Assembly (NCBI GenBank): GCA_033296885.1
Contig: MU863882.1
Coordinates: 248,001-312,000, forward strand
Reading direction: 5' to 3'
DNA: 64,000 bases
From: Triangularia verruculosa
Taxonomy: Eukaryota > Ascomycota > Sordariomycetes > Sordariales > Podosporaceae
Below the pieces are notes generated by a model. It saw only the letters and a program-made list of their open reading frames with translations. It was not told the origin of the DNA and did no database searches. This document shows positions 43,327 through 55,300 of this stretch, in pieces. The position numbers and the translations under genes are program-made. Positions within the stretch are counted from its first letter, which is position 1; every line of letters starts with the position of its first letter.

Positions 43327-44627
43327 TGTTGCAGCCGCTCGCTGGCTCAGCCGGAACTGGAATCGATGTACTCGAAGACGGAATGACGCGCGTGACGGGG
43401 ACAAAGTACCACCAGCAGGCTGCAGATCATGGCCCTTTTGCAACTCGATACAGACCGGTTCGGGTGGTTCGCGGGGTGCACGGGTACGACGAGATCTAAA
43501 GTTGGAAAGCCGAGTTTGTGCAAAGTGTTCCAGTAGGTTTTGCCCTGGTATGTAGGTAGCTTCTGGTGATGAGGTAACTGCTTGCAGCCCTCCAGGCGAC
43601 CTTGCAGGTTCTGGAACCCCCAGGTACCGGCTAGACCTGGGCTTGCTTCAGCGATCTGGCCTTGGCCTACAGCGCTCTCAGCGGTGAGTGGCTTCGGAGC
43701 GCACGCTTATTCGCCGAAGAGGGGGTGTGTGTGGAGCGAAACCAAGTATTCCAGCAATCAGCATCCGATAACGCTTGCTTGATGGTAAAGGAATGCATGC
43801 CAACTGCACGCAATCTATCAATCCCTATGGGTCGATATGCCTGTTGTTCCCGCGTCGATACGTAATTCGCACGACATGGTGATAAGTCGTACAGTCACAG
43901 ATTCCACTGCTTACTTTCTGTGTCCGGTTCCTGTTGACATGAAGCTAGATGAAGAAAAGGCTCGATATCACCCAAGGTGCCATCCACGGGTAATCCGCAA
44001 CACCATCACCAGCCGGCTTAACCATCCAATCTCGGGTTGAAGGATCCGGGTGGGAGTTGAAGTAGAGCTGGATAATGCTTTCAGCAGATACCGAATACGA
44101 TATCGGCCCGCTCCTGTTGGATAGTGATACGCATCCTAGCTGCGTATCGGGTGTGATTTCTCGGTTCCGATACCACATGGGAAGTGCACATTTGGCGTTC
44201 AGACACATACTCGAATCTCTCTTCGCGCGGCTAATCGGGATTGTTCGAACCGGTGTGGCTGTCTCGGGACGAGCAAGCCCCTGACCGGTCAGCCCTACCC
44301 ATCCTTCGTGCAGCTGCCTAGTCTGATGTCAGGCCATGAATACATGAAGAGCCGTTGCTGACCACAGCTGGTCTCGGGTACCTTATCATTGGCATCTAGA
44401 CACATGGGTGTTCCAAAACTGCATGTGAAGCAGTTTCTTGCATATGTCACTCAATATGGTTTCAACTGCTTCGAAATGGAAAGGAAACCCCTTTGGATGA
44501 TCAAGTCCACCAGAAAACGAAGCCATTGTTGGTGAATGTAAACTGGCTTACTCAATAAAGTGCCTAAATACATCAATGTAGAGATATGGAACGACAGTTG
44601 AACTAGGTTCTACCACAATCAAGGCCA
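43327..44627. other. Intergenic start of the accessory island
   Basis: 1.3 kb containing the promoter of the minus-strand disordered protein. No supported gene or element; open frames are short and without domains. Confidence 0.5.
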
Positions 44628-44635
44628 AAAAGGAA

Positions 44636-44844
44636 GAGCGATAGTTTTAGGACCCCCCGATTTATCTTTTAGGACCCCCCCCCCCCACCTTCCCCCCAAG
44701 TTATCTTTTAAGCCTTTTAACTATCTTTTAAGGCCTTTTAACTATCCTCTAATATTGTATGCTTATTTTGCAGTGCTAGTTATTTTGTCGATGTGGCTCG
44801 GGGGGTCCTAAAAGATAAATCGGGGGGTCCTAAAACTATCGCTC
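44636..44844. mobile_element. hAT-type MITE, complete, 209 bp
   Basis: Terminal inverted repeats of about 45 bp are identical at both ends. Each begins GAGCGATAGTTTTAGGACC and itself contains the line TTTTAGGACCCCCC twice. Both ends are flanked by the same 8 bases, AAAAGGAA (44628-44635 and 44845-44852), the target-site duplication length of hAT transposons. The interior is AT-rich with tandem lines of TTTTAACTATCTTTTAAGGCC type and has no coding capacity, so it must be mobilised by a transposase elsewhere. The identical arms and intact duplication suggest a fairly recent insertion. Confidence 0.92.
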
Positions 44845-45071
44845 AAAAGGAAATCTCAAAATTGTTTACCACAGTGCACCTTCCTACCTTATTATATTGA
44901 AGCTATATATTAGATAGGTATGAAGAAATGTATATCAAAACGGTGTCCACTACAGCCAATCCGCTTGGTATTCACAGATTATCACCTTCTGCGCGATATC
45001 TGGCCATGTGGTTGTTGATACATACACAACAAAGTGGCCAAGCCCGCTCACAAGTTCATCCCCAATTGAAT

Positions 45072-45640
45072 AACAACTACATGAACGACAATACACACTG
45101 TAGACCCGGCTCGGATCCAGGCCGGGGTCGCCCTCAAGCCCACCCAGGACTGCCTCTTCCGATGAGAAGTCAGAACATGAAAAACAACAGTCACTACGCC
45201 ACAGTGCTCAAGCCTTAGGAGATTTCCTCCATAACCTAAAAACAACTACACGAACAACAATACCCAGTACAACTCCGTCATCAAGTTCCTCCCGTCTCTC
45301 TTCCAGGCCGACCAATAATTACATGAACAACAGCATCCTCTAGAACAGCGCTCTCAAACCCACCCAGAAGCTCTCTGCTCTGCGAAGACATGAGCAAGAC
45401 CAACAACACCCACCGTAATCCCCTTGTCAATTCTCTCCAGACAGAGCTCACAACCTAGCCGAAGAATAACTACATGAACGACAACATTCGGTGCGAATTC
45501 GGCCCCACCCCGGTTCCGTTTTACAGTCAATATAAATGCCGCCTAATCTAGCGGAAAAGATGACAGACAAGCCAACCCATGCTCCTGGCTCGTCCCGAAA
45601 CAAGCACATGAATGGCAACATTCACCAGACCCCGTCTGCT
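45072..45640 (+). repeat. Array of degenerate coding motifs (NNYMNDN...SVLKPTQ)
   Basis: Seven related lines occur on one strand: NNYMNDNTHC (45072), MKNNSHYATVLKP (45178), NNYTNNNTQYNSVIKF (45241), NNYMNNSIL*NSALKPTQ (45314), TNNTHRNPL (near 45400), KNNYMNDNIRCEF (45464) and NKHMNGNIHQTP (near 45602). ALKPTQD also appears at 45130. Spacing is 60-140 bases, frames differ and stops interrupt them, so this is decayed coding sequence. The same 18-residue line, NNYMNDNIHYYSVLKPTQ, is intact in the 1011-aa protein gene at 52647-52700 (minus). Confidence 0.75.
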
Positions 45641-46274
45641 GTGTCCAAAGGGCAACCAGAAGTTGACGTCTGTAGTCAGATATAAGGAGATAACTAGAAT
45701 TTACCACTGCTCTCAAAGGTTCTCTCTTTGCTTAGGATGTATTCCTGCAGGGCCCTCAAGGCAACGGAACCTAGAACCTAAAGCCTGTTTGTCTCATTTG
45801 ACAATAGTAAGGGACCTAGGTAGGAAACTATTCAGGTAGGGCTGGCGATCGCTGCCAAAGCCGCAGGTGGCATGCAATCTTCCGTCAGCCTTTTGTTCTA
45901 TTCACAAACCTTTCCCCCAAACACATTCTCAACTTCCAAGCGCCTCAGAAATTGCCCCCAACATCTTCCCTCCTCCCACCATCCAACTTCAACCGCTGCT
46001 GGTTGGATGTGACGACGTTGGCTCGCGTTTCATTGCAATCTTTCTGAGCAATCGGATATTAGCATCGAGAATATGCAGGTACGAAGCCCCTCTGGTGTCA
46101 ACTTTGATCAACTGCCTACTCACCCACCGACCTCCAGACCACCAAGAGGACACTGCCTCCAAGTCGGCCTATATCTGGATATCTGGTGACGACTTTCCGG
46201 CACCGGCCAAGACAGCGACCCTCCAACATCGAACAAGCATTTATACAGCAGCAGCGCATCAGGAGTCCTTGTTT

Positions 46275-46328
46275 CGTCCTGGGCATGACGAAAAACTGCA
46301 TCCGGCGTCCTGGGCATGACGAGAAAAA
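46275..46328 (+). repeat. Short tandem duplication
   Basis: CGTCCTGGGCATGACGA followed by an A-run occurs twice, about 30 bases apart, upstream of the helicase gene. Confidence 0.7.
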
Positions 46329-46398
46329 TTGTACACCGTCGTAACTGAAGCTGTCCTGCCCACACTGCACAAGATCATCTCACTCTTCCGTTCGTTTA

Positions 46399-46597
46399 TT
46401 CTGCGCTCCTTCCTCAGATTTCTTCCTCACGCGGTTTGCTGAAATCTCTGCGCTCCTTCCTCAGGTTTCTTCTGCGCTCCTTCCTCAGATTTCTTCCCCA
46501 CGCGGTTTGCTGAAATCTCTGCGCTCCTTCCTCAGATTTCTTCTGCGCTCCTTCCTCAGATTATATCCCCACGCGGTTTGCTGAAATCTCTGCGCTT
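46399..46597 (+). repeat. 71-bp minisatellite, about 2.8 copies
   Basis: The line CACGCGGTTTGCTGAAATC recurs at 46428, 46499 and 46570, exactly 71 bases apart. Between these, CTGCGCTCCTTCCTCAG is itself repeated, twice per unit. The array ends about 210 bases before the helicase ATG, within the likely promoter. Confidence 0.88.
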
Positions 46598-46807
46598 CTG
46601 CCAAATTCTTTTTTCTCCCCACAGAACTACAAAACCTTCACCACTTCTTCCCATCAACCACTTCTTGTCTTCAAGCAAATCCCAACCACGCAACTCACTC
46701 TCTCACGCGCGACAAGTTCAGCCTCTTGAACGCTATTCGCACAACTTTCTTCCCACAAGCTGATCCACTCTTCGAGTTGACAAAGTTCAGCCATCGTGAC
46801 AGCTGTC

Positions 46808-49800
46808 ATGTCTGAGAACCATGGCACCGATGTGAGTTGAAGCGATAGTTTCATTCGACAGAGTTACTGACATGCAATACAGACGCCTACCAAAATGGAC
46901 GGTGAAACCCAGGCTGAAGCTGCTGCTCCCGATGACCAGGCTTCTGTGAAGTCGACCGCCGACACCGAGAATCCCGAGAATGCCGACGAAAATGACGACG
47001 TAAGTAACTTGAACTTCTTTCCAATCTTTTCACGGCAGAGTGACTGACGATTTGTAGGCGGAGTCGATTGCAGAGATTGACCCCCTTGCCACGGCGTTTG
47101 CGGCATTGGACGACCAGCGCTTCACCACGAAGCCGGTACGCGTCTACCTTCATGTCAACGGCGAGCCTCTCAGTTCCCCGGGCAATCGGACTTCGGTTCG
47201 CTGCGACGATCCCGGTGATCTGAGTCTTGATCACATCATGACGGTCTCTGCCTCTCATGATTATGCATGCATGAAAATCGCTCACTTCGCATCCCACAAG
47301 ACTTTCGAGCGCGACTCCGTGGGACAAACCATCATATACGTCAAGGATGTCGTGGAGTACGAGATCACGGAACACAACTCAGCACAGGACGTCAGGGACC
47401 ATTTGCACAGCAACTTCGGTGCCAAACCGATCAATCCAGCGTACAAGCTATCTGTCGTGTCTCTCACTACATCGAAGGTTTGGATTGATCCCGAGGCCTG
47501 CACTCAAAGCGCTGCGCCGCGCCAAGGATGTTCTTCTCAACCAGCTCGACGCGCTCAAGAACATGAAGTACGACGACGCAGGCAAGGCCAAGCTTGTCTT
47601 GTCTTTTCCGCAAGAAGAAGATGACAGACGCTGCAATCTCATTAGCGCGTTGCTGGATCGTGAAGCCAATCTGAGAAAGGAAGGCGTCAACTACCCCAAC
47701 CCTCTGGACTTCTGGTTCCAAGAAGAGAACGGTGGACGCAGAGAGACGCTCTTCCCTTTGCACGTGGGTCACAAGGACGATTTTCCAAAGCTCGCCACAA
47801 GCATGAAGGTGTCTCGGTACCTGACGCACGACCAGCAGCTCGTTCACCAGATGGTTGGCTCAACCTATGACGAGACACTGCAAGTCGACAGGTACTCGAA
47901 ACTGCGCACAACAGAACTCGATGCATATCTCATGCACTCGGACAGGACACTGAAGGCAGAAGCACTCGCGATTAACTGCCTCTATCACCCGAAGTCCAGA
48001 CCTCAGGAAATGGCTGCCACCGAGGACTTGCTCATTGCATCCAAAGCCAAGTACACGTACCAGTTGCAGTTCGACGACTCCAAGGTGAAACCAGTTGACA
48101 TCCTGGCCCGCTTGCCTGCTCTCGGTCGTTTCGCCGCCGAGAAGTCTAAAGATTATGATGCTCCCGTATTCTGTCAGGAGACTTTCAGAGCGCTCGACTC
48201 TTCAAAGAAGAAGGCATTTTGCAGGCTTTCCACGGTGCCAGCAGGTCTAGCTTTTATCAACGGAGTCGCTGGGTCGGGCAAGTCGACGTTTTTTCAAACG
48301 ATAATCCTGCTTCTCTTCTTTGCTCTCTGTGACAAGGAGGCTACGGTCAAGACTGCAATTCCCGCGGACAAGAAGGTGTTGTACGTCGTCAACAACAATT
48401 CAGATGTCGACAACTTCGCCCAGGAAGGGATGAACAAGCAGACATCACTCCATCTCGAGCACCCCGTGCCTTTCCTCCGCCTGTATTCAATGGAGTCTGA
48501 GATTGGAACCTACATGAAGAAGACAAGTGCGCAATGGGACGACGCCCTCGCTGACTCAAACGCGGCGGCTGAATTTTGCGATTCCTTCACAGGTGAACCC
48601 TTCCTCGCCGAGCTGGCGATAGGGCAAATAGGCAAAGACATGAAGGCAGCCCAAGAGGCGACTCGTGGAGAAAAGGCCCGGCACCGAGGGATTTCCTTGG
48701 AGTCCGGCGCCGCACAATATTTCGAGAGACACCGCGACGAATTCCCCGCGCTTGCAGAAATTCTCCAACAGATCCAGCAGCAGACTGACGGAGTCGTCGA
48801 TCAGGATACTCGGTCTGCCCTAAAAACGCTGATCCGAAATCTTTACACGACTTTCCTCGGGCAGTTCTCAGGCGTCATCGTGACAACCCCGGTGGCCGCA
48901 AGCAACCATCTGGTTCACGGAAGTTTCAAGCCAGACATAGTTCTTGTGGATGAAGCGGGTCGCCTGCGCGAGATGAGTCTGATGATCTCCATGACGTGGT
49001 ACGACGCGCCGCACATTGTCGTTGGTGACCACTTGCAGTTCGGGCCGCACTTGACTGTAGAGCATCATGTTCACAATGCTCTACAGTCAGAGAATCCATT
49101 TGCACCCTCGATCACAAACTCGACACTCTCCCGTGCAGTCCACGCGGGAAAGACGCTCGCTAGCCTAACGGTCAATCATCGTCAGTTGGGAGATCTCTAC
49201 CAGCTCCCGAGCCAGCTGTTCTACTACAACCAAGTGCAGCCGTTCTTGAGAGCCCCCGACCGCTCGGTTCCAGCTGTGAAGGCATTCGCGGAGTATATCA
49301 TGACTCTTCAGGGAGCGACCAACCCGTCGGCTACTAAGAATGATACATCACGCTTGTTGGTCGAGTTGCCAGGTTCGCAAGCCCGGAAGGCCGGTTCGTC
49401 GACGTACAATTCTGCCCATGCGGAGTGGGTGTTGGACCGAGTCAAAGAGATTCTCGACAACCCCAAGATCACGAACAGCAAGGGTAACCTGCCTGCGGGA
49501 ATTCTCATCATACCTCTCTACGTCGCTCAAGTCAATGAGTATCGTCTCAAAATCAAGAAGCTTGTCAACGCTGGGAAGTGGACAGAGGATGACGCGAAAC
49601 GTGTAGAGGTTCGCACTTTGGATGGGGCACAAGGGCACGAGCGCGACATCTCTATCGTTGACTTCACTCAAACGTCGGAACCTGGCTTCACCACCGACCC
49701 GCGGAGACTTCTAGTTGCCCTCACCAGAGGCATCATCGGTGAGATTATCATCCTGAACCGCGGGATGTTTAACACATGGGACACAGGCAAGCGACGCACG

Positions 49801-50199
49801 GATGCCTACATGCTTCACCGCGTGCACTCCAAGATTCGAGCCAAAGCCGCTCTGAGAGTTGTCTGTTGCCCGGTTCACGAGACGTATCGCCACAAGTTTG
49901 ACGATGAGGTTTGCAAAACGATCACGGCGAAACCCATGGGCGAAGATCACAAATCGTGCGACGACACCACGCATTCCCAAGGTGCTTGCCCGAAGCGCAA
50001 GTGCAAAGGTTGTGGCATGATCGGACATTTGGCCAACGAATGTCGCGAATTGCACTGTTCTAGATGCCAGGAGAGTGGCCATCTCTCGTGGGACTGCACG
50101 TCCATCAAGAGATGCGTCCATTGCCACCAACCATCGAAGAACCACAACGATACCACTTGTCTGGGACCACCCGTATTATATTCTTTAAAAAAAAAGTGA
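46808..50199 (+). CDS. UPF1-like SF1 helicase with C-terminal zinc knuckles (one frameshift)
   Basis: Exons 46808-46831, 46883-46999 and 47058-50199 (donors GTGAGT, GTAAGT; acceptors ACAG, GTAG). The last exon changes frame at about 47499: KVWIDPEA in one frame continues as LKALRRAKDVLLNQL in the next, as if one base were inserted. Corrected length is about 1093 aa. SF1 helicase motifs are all present: Walker A GVAGSGKST (about 449), motif II VLVDEAGR (about 678), motif III VVGDHLQFGP, motif IV-like TVNHRQ, motif V TLDGAQGHERDISIVDF and motif VI LLVALTRG. C-terminal CCHC knuckles CKGCGMIGHLANEC and CSRCQESGHLSWDC, plus a third Cys/His cluster, follow at about 1029-1085. The N-terminal 190 residues are of unknown fold. 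Likely an RNA- or DNA-dependent ATPase of the UPF1/NFX1 group. With the frameshift it would be non-functional unless this is a sequence error or an unusual intron. Confidence 0.75.
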
Positions 50200-52304
50200 T
50201 TTTCCAAGAGATTCAGGCTTTATATTGTAATTTATAGCCTTTCTTTCCTTTTTTTCGATGTTAATAGTAGTGTAAATAGTATAAGTAAAAATAGTTGCGA
50301 TGTGGTGTGTGTGTGTTAGTGGTGGGCTTACATAGGTAGCTCCCAAAAGCCAAAAGCGTAGCTCCCCCGAGTGTGTCTCCTATTTTAACGGTAAATATCA
50401 GCAGCGCTCGCTCGGGAGTAGGTTAGCGCGTGCTCGCCGGGGATTTCGATCCAAGCTTACCTTTAACCGCTAACCTGCCGTGACAGCCTTCCTCGAGCAC
50501 GCGCTGCTGAAGGCCAGCTCGGATGGAATCCTCCTCGCAAGTACGCGCCGCTGAAGGTAAGCTTAGATGGAAATCCCTAGCGAGCACGCGCTGACCTACT
50601 CCCGAGCGAGCGCTGCTGATATCTACCGCCAAAATAGCGGGTGATCCCAGCATCGCTTCCAGACCAGTCAAGAGGAACCCGCCAATGCCAAGACTGGCAA
50701 GACCCCGTTCCTCCCGGTCAAGACCGGAGTATCGAAAACCACAAATGCCGATCAAACGTTTGATATGATGACGAACCTTTTCCAACAAGGATCGTTCGAT
50801 CAGGCTCCCAAGGATGGGGCGGTTCTGCTGTTGGCTTTGGTGATGGCTGGGTCGTTTCTGCCCCCGCTGACGATGGCACTAGTGGTTGGTAGTTCCAGAG
50901 AATCCGAGTTGGGGATAAAGGGAACTCAGATATGTACAATAGATGATTAGACATCTCGTTAGGGAAGACTGGATGCTTACAGGGGTCATGAAGCCTCTAG
51001 GGCCTAGCTCAATGGAATCGCGATGTCTATCAAAAACTTCTCCCTTGTGCTGTGACGTGAAACAGGATACATGAGCCCAATTCTCACCTTCTGGTATCAT
51101 CATCATCACCAAGTCAAGGTCAAGATCCCCTGAAAACCATTAGGCAGACTTCAAATAGGTAGGTAAGCGGGCGCACTGGGGCTAAAACACCGCCGAGAAG
51201 CTCGCCAACAGGGCTCCGCTGTGGGTTAGGGAAAGAGTGGTCCTCTCTTCAAGGGCTTTAAACCGAATAGCGTCCGTTACACTAGTAAGCCGCGAGCCCT
51301 ATGCTCGTCGATCTGGTCAAAAAACTGGGCCCTCTTGAGGTTAAGCTGAAGGGCCGACAGTGTTCTGATCCGAACCCTGCATCGACTTTTCTACTGTCTA
51401 TGGTCGTATGTGATGGAACAACTTGAAATTTTCCACTATATCGGTAGTTGGCTTGTTGTCCTTAGGACAGTTGTGCGGATATGATATGGGACCCCGAGAG
51501 GGGTTGTAAAAGGAAAGGTGACACCGATCACGTCCTCAAGCCCACCCAGGATGCTGGTTCGGAGAAGACACTGAAAAGAAGCCGAGGATAAAGTTCATTG
51601 GATTCATGTGAGCTAAGGATTCATGGCCTGCTTGAAGCTTCCCTGGCTGAGACAAGTGAGACATGTGCCTTAATGACAGCACCCTAGCACAACTTGTATA
51701 TGTCCGAACTCACTTCCCGTGGCTGTCGCTCACTTAAACCTGGGGTAGCAGTGTAGAGATGCCATTGTGATCTGCTCAGAACTTGACAGCTTTTGGGTCT
51801 TGAGCAGATTGAGTTGGAATACGTTGCCACTCGGCTTGCTCGACAAAATTTCGTGACCGGTTTACAGACTAGGTATGAATGTATGGTTTTAGGTATAAGA
51901 AGTTTCAGAGTGAAGTTAAATTCGTTGTTTTATTTCGAAAAGCAAAAATCTGCCGGTGGTGGTATCTGATTCAGATTCTCTGGCCCGTAATCGTCGGCCC
52001 TTGAGAAGGTCATCACCACCTCTTGAAATAAATCAGCTGCCTCGTGGGAAGAAATCAACGCCAATGCCCGGTGGCCCTTAATGGCCGCCTCCTCACTACC
52101 CTTTAACGCCTCTCCGTAATCCCCCAACGCCCAACCCCCCCATTAAAACGCCTCCTCCCTTCAAATCAACGCCCAAACCCCCCTAAAGTACAAACATCTC
52201 CCCCCTTCCCACCTTGTCCACCTATCTCCCCCACACCAACCCATCATCTCTCCAACCCCTATTAACTATCTTTTAAGGCCTTAAAAATCCCCCTTAAGCA
52301 CCCA
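50200..52304. other. Intergenic half of the accessory island
   Basis: Apart from the inverted-repeat element I see no intact gene. A plus-strand stretch at about 50660-50950 reads as protein-like (TNLFQQGSFDQAPKDGAVLL) without start or domain. At 51532 the line VLKPTQDAG recurs, matching the degenerate motif array. At 52263-52282 the bases TAACTATCTTTTAAGGCCTT match the MITE interior. Confidence 0.5.
50380..50637. mobile_element. Inverted-repeat element, 84-bp arms (MITE-like)
   Basis: Arms 50380-50463 and 50554-50637 are reverse complements over 84 bases with 8 differences, 7 of them transitions. The 90-base centre holds further partial copies of the arm (GCACGCGCTGCTGAAGG and CGCGCCGCTGAAGGTAAGC). 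I found no clear target-site duplication or coding capacity. It lies 180 bases after the helicase stop. Confidence 0.75.
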
Positions 52305-55300
52305 TCACTCCTCCTCAGACGCATCCCCTTCCTCCTCAAACACCCCCACGCCCTCCTCCCGACCCTTATCCTCCACCGCCTTACCCTTCCCATTCAAATC
52401 CGCCGACCTGCCCACGTCCTTCTTCTTGCCCTTGTTGACAAAATACCCGCCCTGTTCACCGTCCTGGGTGACGTAATCACTGAGATCAATCGGTCCCTGC
52501 AAAACAGTCTCCTTCACCCAGACTCGAACCTCTTCAAACTCCCATTTGTAGGATTCAGTGGGGGTGTTTCCCGGAGGTCGCCAAGTCACGTTGAACAGCT
52601 GCCTGGTCATGCTGTTTTCGAGGCCGGCCTCTTCAAAGTGGAACTCCTGGGTGGGTTTGAGGACGGAGTAGTAATGAATGTTATCATTCATGTAATTGTT
52701 TTTCGGCTCTGTCAGTGACAAAAACACCCGGAGGGCCTGGACGTTGGCTAAATGCGGACGGCTGTACGAGGAATGATAGGTCGTCGTGATGGACAAAAGA
52801 TCGAGGGCGTTGCTTCCTTGGGGGAGGATAACAGGGGCTGGCGCAACATAGGGTGGCAATGCATCAGTTAGAGACGCATCGTCTTCTTCGTCTTCTTCGC
52901 CAGAGTCGTCATCCGAGTCAGCGTAGTAATCGGGATGCCACCAAGGCAGATCTTCCTTTGGCGAGGTTTCGGTGGGATGCTGCATCTCGGCTTGTGTTGT
53001 GTCTGTTAGCTGTGAGTCGCCGACAGTTTCAACTGGCAACTCTTCGGTCCCTTTAGCCTCATTCATTATATCGATGTCCTCTGCAGCCTCGGCCTCTTCC
53101 TCAATCTCAGCGTCAACCTCGACCTCGACCTCCATCTCATCAGTCTGTACCCCCTTGTCCTCCACACCACCACACTCAAAGACCACTCTCTTTTCCACTT
53201 GCTTTGCCAACGGGTCCTCCCTCTTCACCACCACCACACTCCACACATCATACCTCCGCTTCACATAAACCTCCGTCGCCTTCCGCTCAACCCTCAACTC
53301 CCCAGCCTTCTCCCCGCCCCTGAGATTAACCACAGCAAGCAAATCCCTCGTCTCGATTTCCACCCAGACAAACTCCACCTCCTTGCTGCCATACTCAACC
53401 CTCGCATCCGCCAACCCAGGAACCTGGCCCTCCTCAAGCCCAGGCCGATATTTCCACGACCTACCCACCACCCCCCTCTTGGGCTTATTCATTCGTGCCA
53501 TCGCTTGTTGATTGGCATGGGCAAGCTTGCTGTGCTCGCTGCAGCGAATGGCGTAATCCATCCGAGTCTCCTCCGGATCTTCATTCTCAACAACTGGAAG
53601 CTTCTGGGTTCGATACACCACGTATTGCTGAACCATCTGGTTCGGTCCAAAGGCGTCCATGGCCGAGACCGTGTCAACTGGGGATGACTCCGGCTCAGGA
53701 GAGGGCGAGTACGACGGACTTCGCGGTGGCCGCGGCCGATATTGGATGGTAGGCTGTTGTTCCGGAGAACTTGGTTCCCGAAAGCCTGGCTGGGGTACAG
53801 AGAGTCCGTACTGCTGATCGACGAAAGACTCCGCCTGGGCTGAGGAGCCTGGAACAGCTGTTTGATACGGGGGACGCTCAACTTGTCGAGGTCTGGCATC
53901 GCTAGAAAAATAAACACAGCGCACACCAGCTGCCTGACAACGGGAGCATGGCTGTTCATAGGAACAGGGCCGCTTCATACGTATGCACCGGTCACACTTT
54001 CGGCGACGGCCTGATGGGCCGATGGCGGCGGCAGAGGCAACAGCTTGACCTGGACGACTGGCGGATGGCCGAGGGTTCTGTTGGATATCGCCACTGTCCA
54101 GCCCGGAGACGACCTGGGTTCTCGGCTTTCTGGCTTCTGCCTCCGCAAGCCTCTTTTCCAATACCGAAATGGCTTCATCGGCTCCTCTAATGCCTATCTC
54201 CTCCACAGATTCAACTGTCAGGGCGCCCCTGTTAGAACCCCTTTGGTAGGCCTGAGCCCCACGCTCCTTGACCTCCCTTAGCCTCTTCTCTGCCTTCTCT
54301 CTTGCCGTGATGGGAGTGTGTCGGATGGCCTTTGATATCTCCCGGTCAACGACTCGAGATTCGGCCGTCTGGTACGTGGCAGGCTGAGTAAGCGCCCGGG
54401 TCTGGTGGGATTCTCGCCGTGACTGTTGGGCTGGACCAGGCTGATGTCGTGGCTGTCGGTCCTGTTGCGAATCCAGTCGCCGGTCTGGGACATCTTGCGC
54501 GATGCTTGAACCCGCAGCTTGTGCGGCCTTCTTGAGCTCCTTTCTTCGCCTCTTTTCTTCCCGCTTGCGGCGTGACTTTCTAGAAGACACGGATCCTGCA
54601 ATAGAGCCAGCCTTGGAAGCTGACGGGGGTGATCTTAGGTCCACCACCGAACCCCCTGAGGAAGCCGCGAGACTTCCCTGTCCCCTACCGTCGTCGAAAG
54701 CTTTAGGGACCTTCACCGGCCGTCGCTCCAGTTTCGCGAGATCTTTCAGTGTTTTCTCCCTCCGCCGTTTTTTTTCTTCTTCAGTGTCTTTTGTCTTCCG
54801 GCACTCACGCTGCGGTGCTTCTGAAAATGTCACGGTTCTAGGCGGAACCCCCTCACTAGAACCGGCTGGAGTACTGTCCGGGGTTTGGATTGGCGTATCC
54901 TTAACCGTCTCAATGCCTCCAGCAGGAGGATTCGGTCCACTTTCCAGCCATCCTAACCCTTTCTTGACCAGTGTTTTAGGGACAGGCCGTGCCTGGGCTT
55001 CTGCCGCCAAACTTCCGGGTGGCGGAGGGACTGACGATGCCTTGGGGACCGATGGTTTCGAAAGGCTGCCCTTCTGCCTGATAGCCTTGCTGATGTCTAC
55101 CACGTCATCGTCATCGGAGTTGGGGTCAATGATAACCACATTGCTGGAGCCAACACCATCATTGGCCAAAGAGCCTGCCGTGTCTTTGTGAAGTTAGTGC
55201 TAGTTCGGATGAAAACTGATGATAAGAAGGAAAGACTCACGGGGACTGGTTGCTTGAGGAGAAGTCTGGCCGGTGTTATTTTCTGGCGAGCTGTTTGCGA

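Noticed and set aside
50660..50954. Protein-like plus-strand stretch after the inverted repeat
   Set aside because: No start codon or domain and a conflicting open frame on the other strand; too weak to call a gene.
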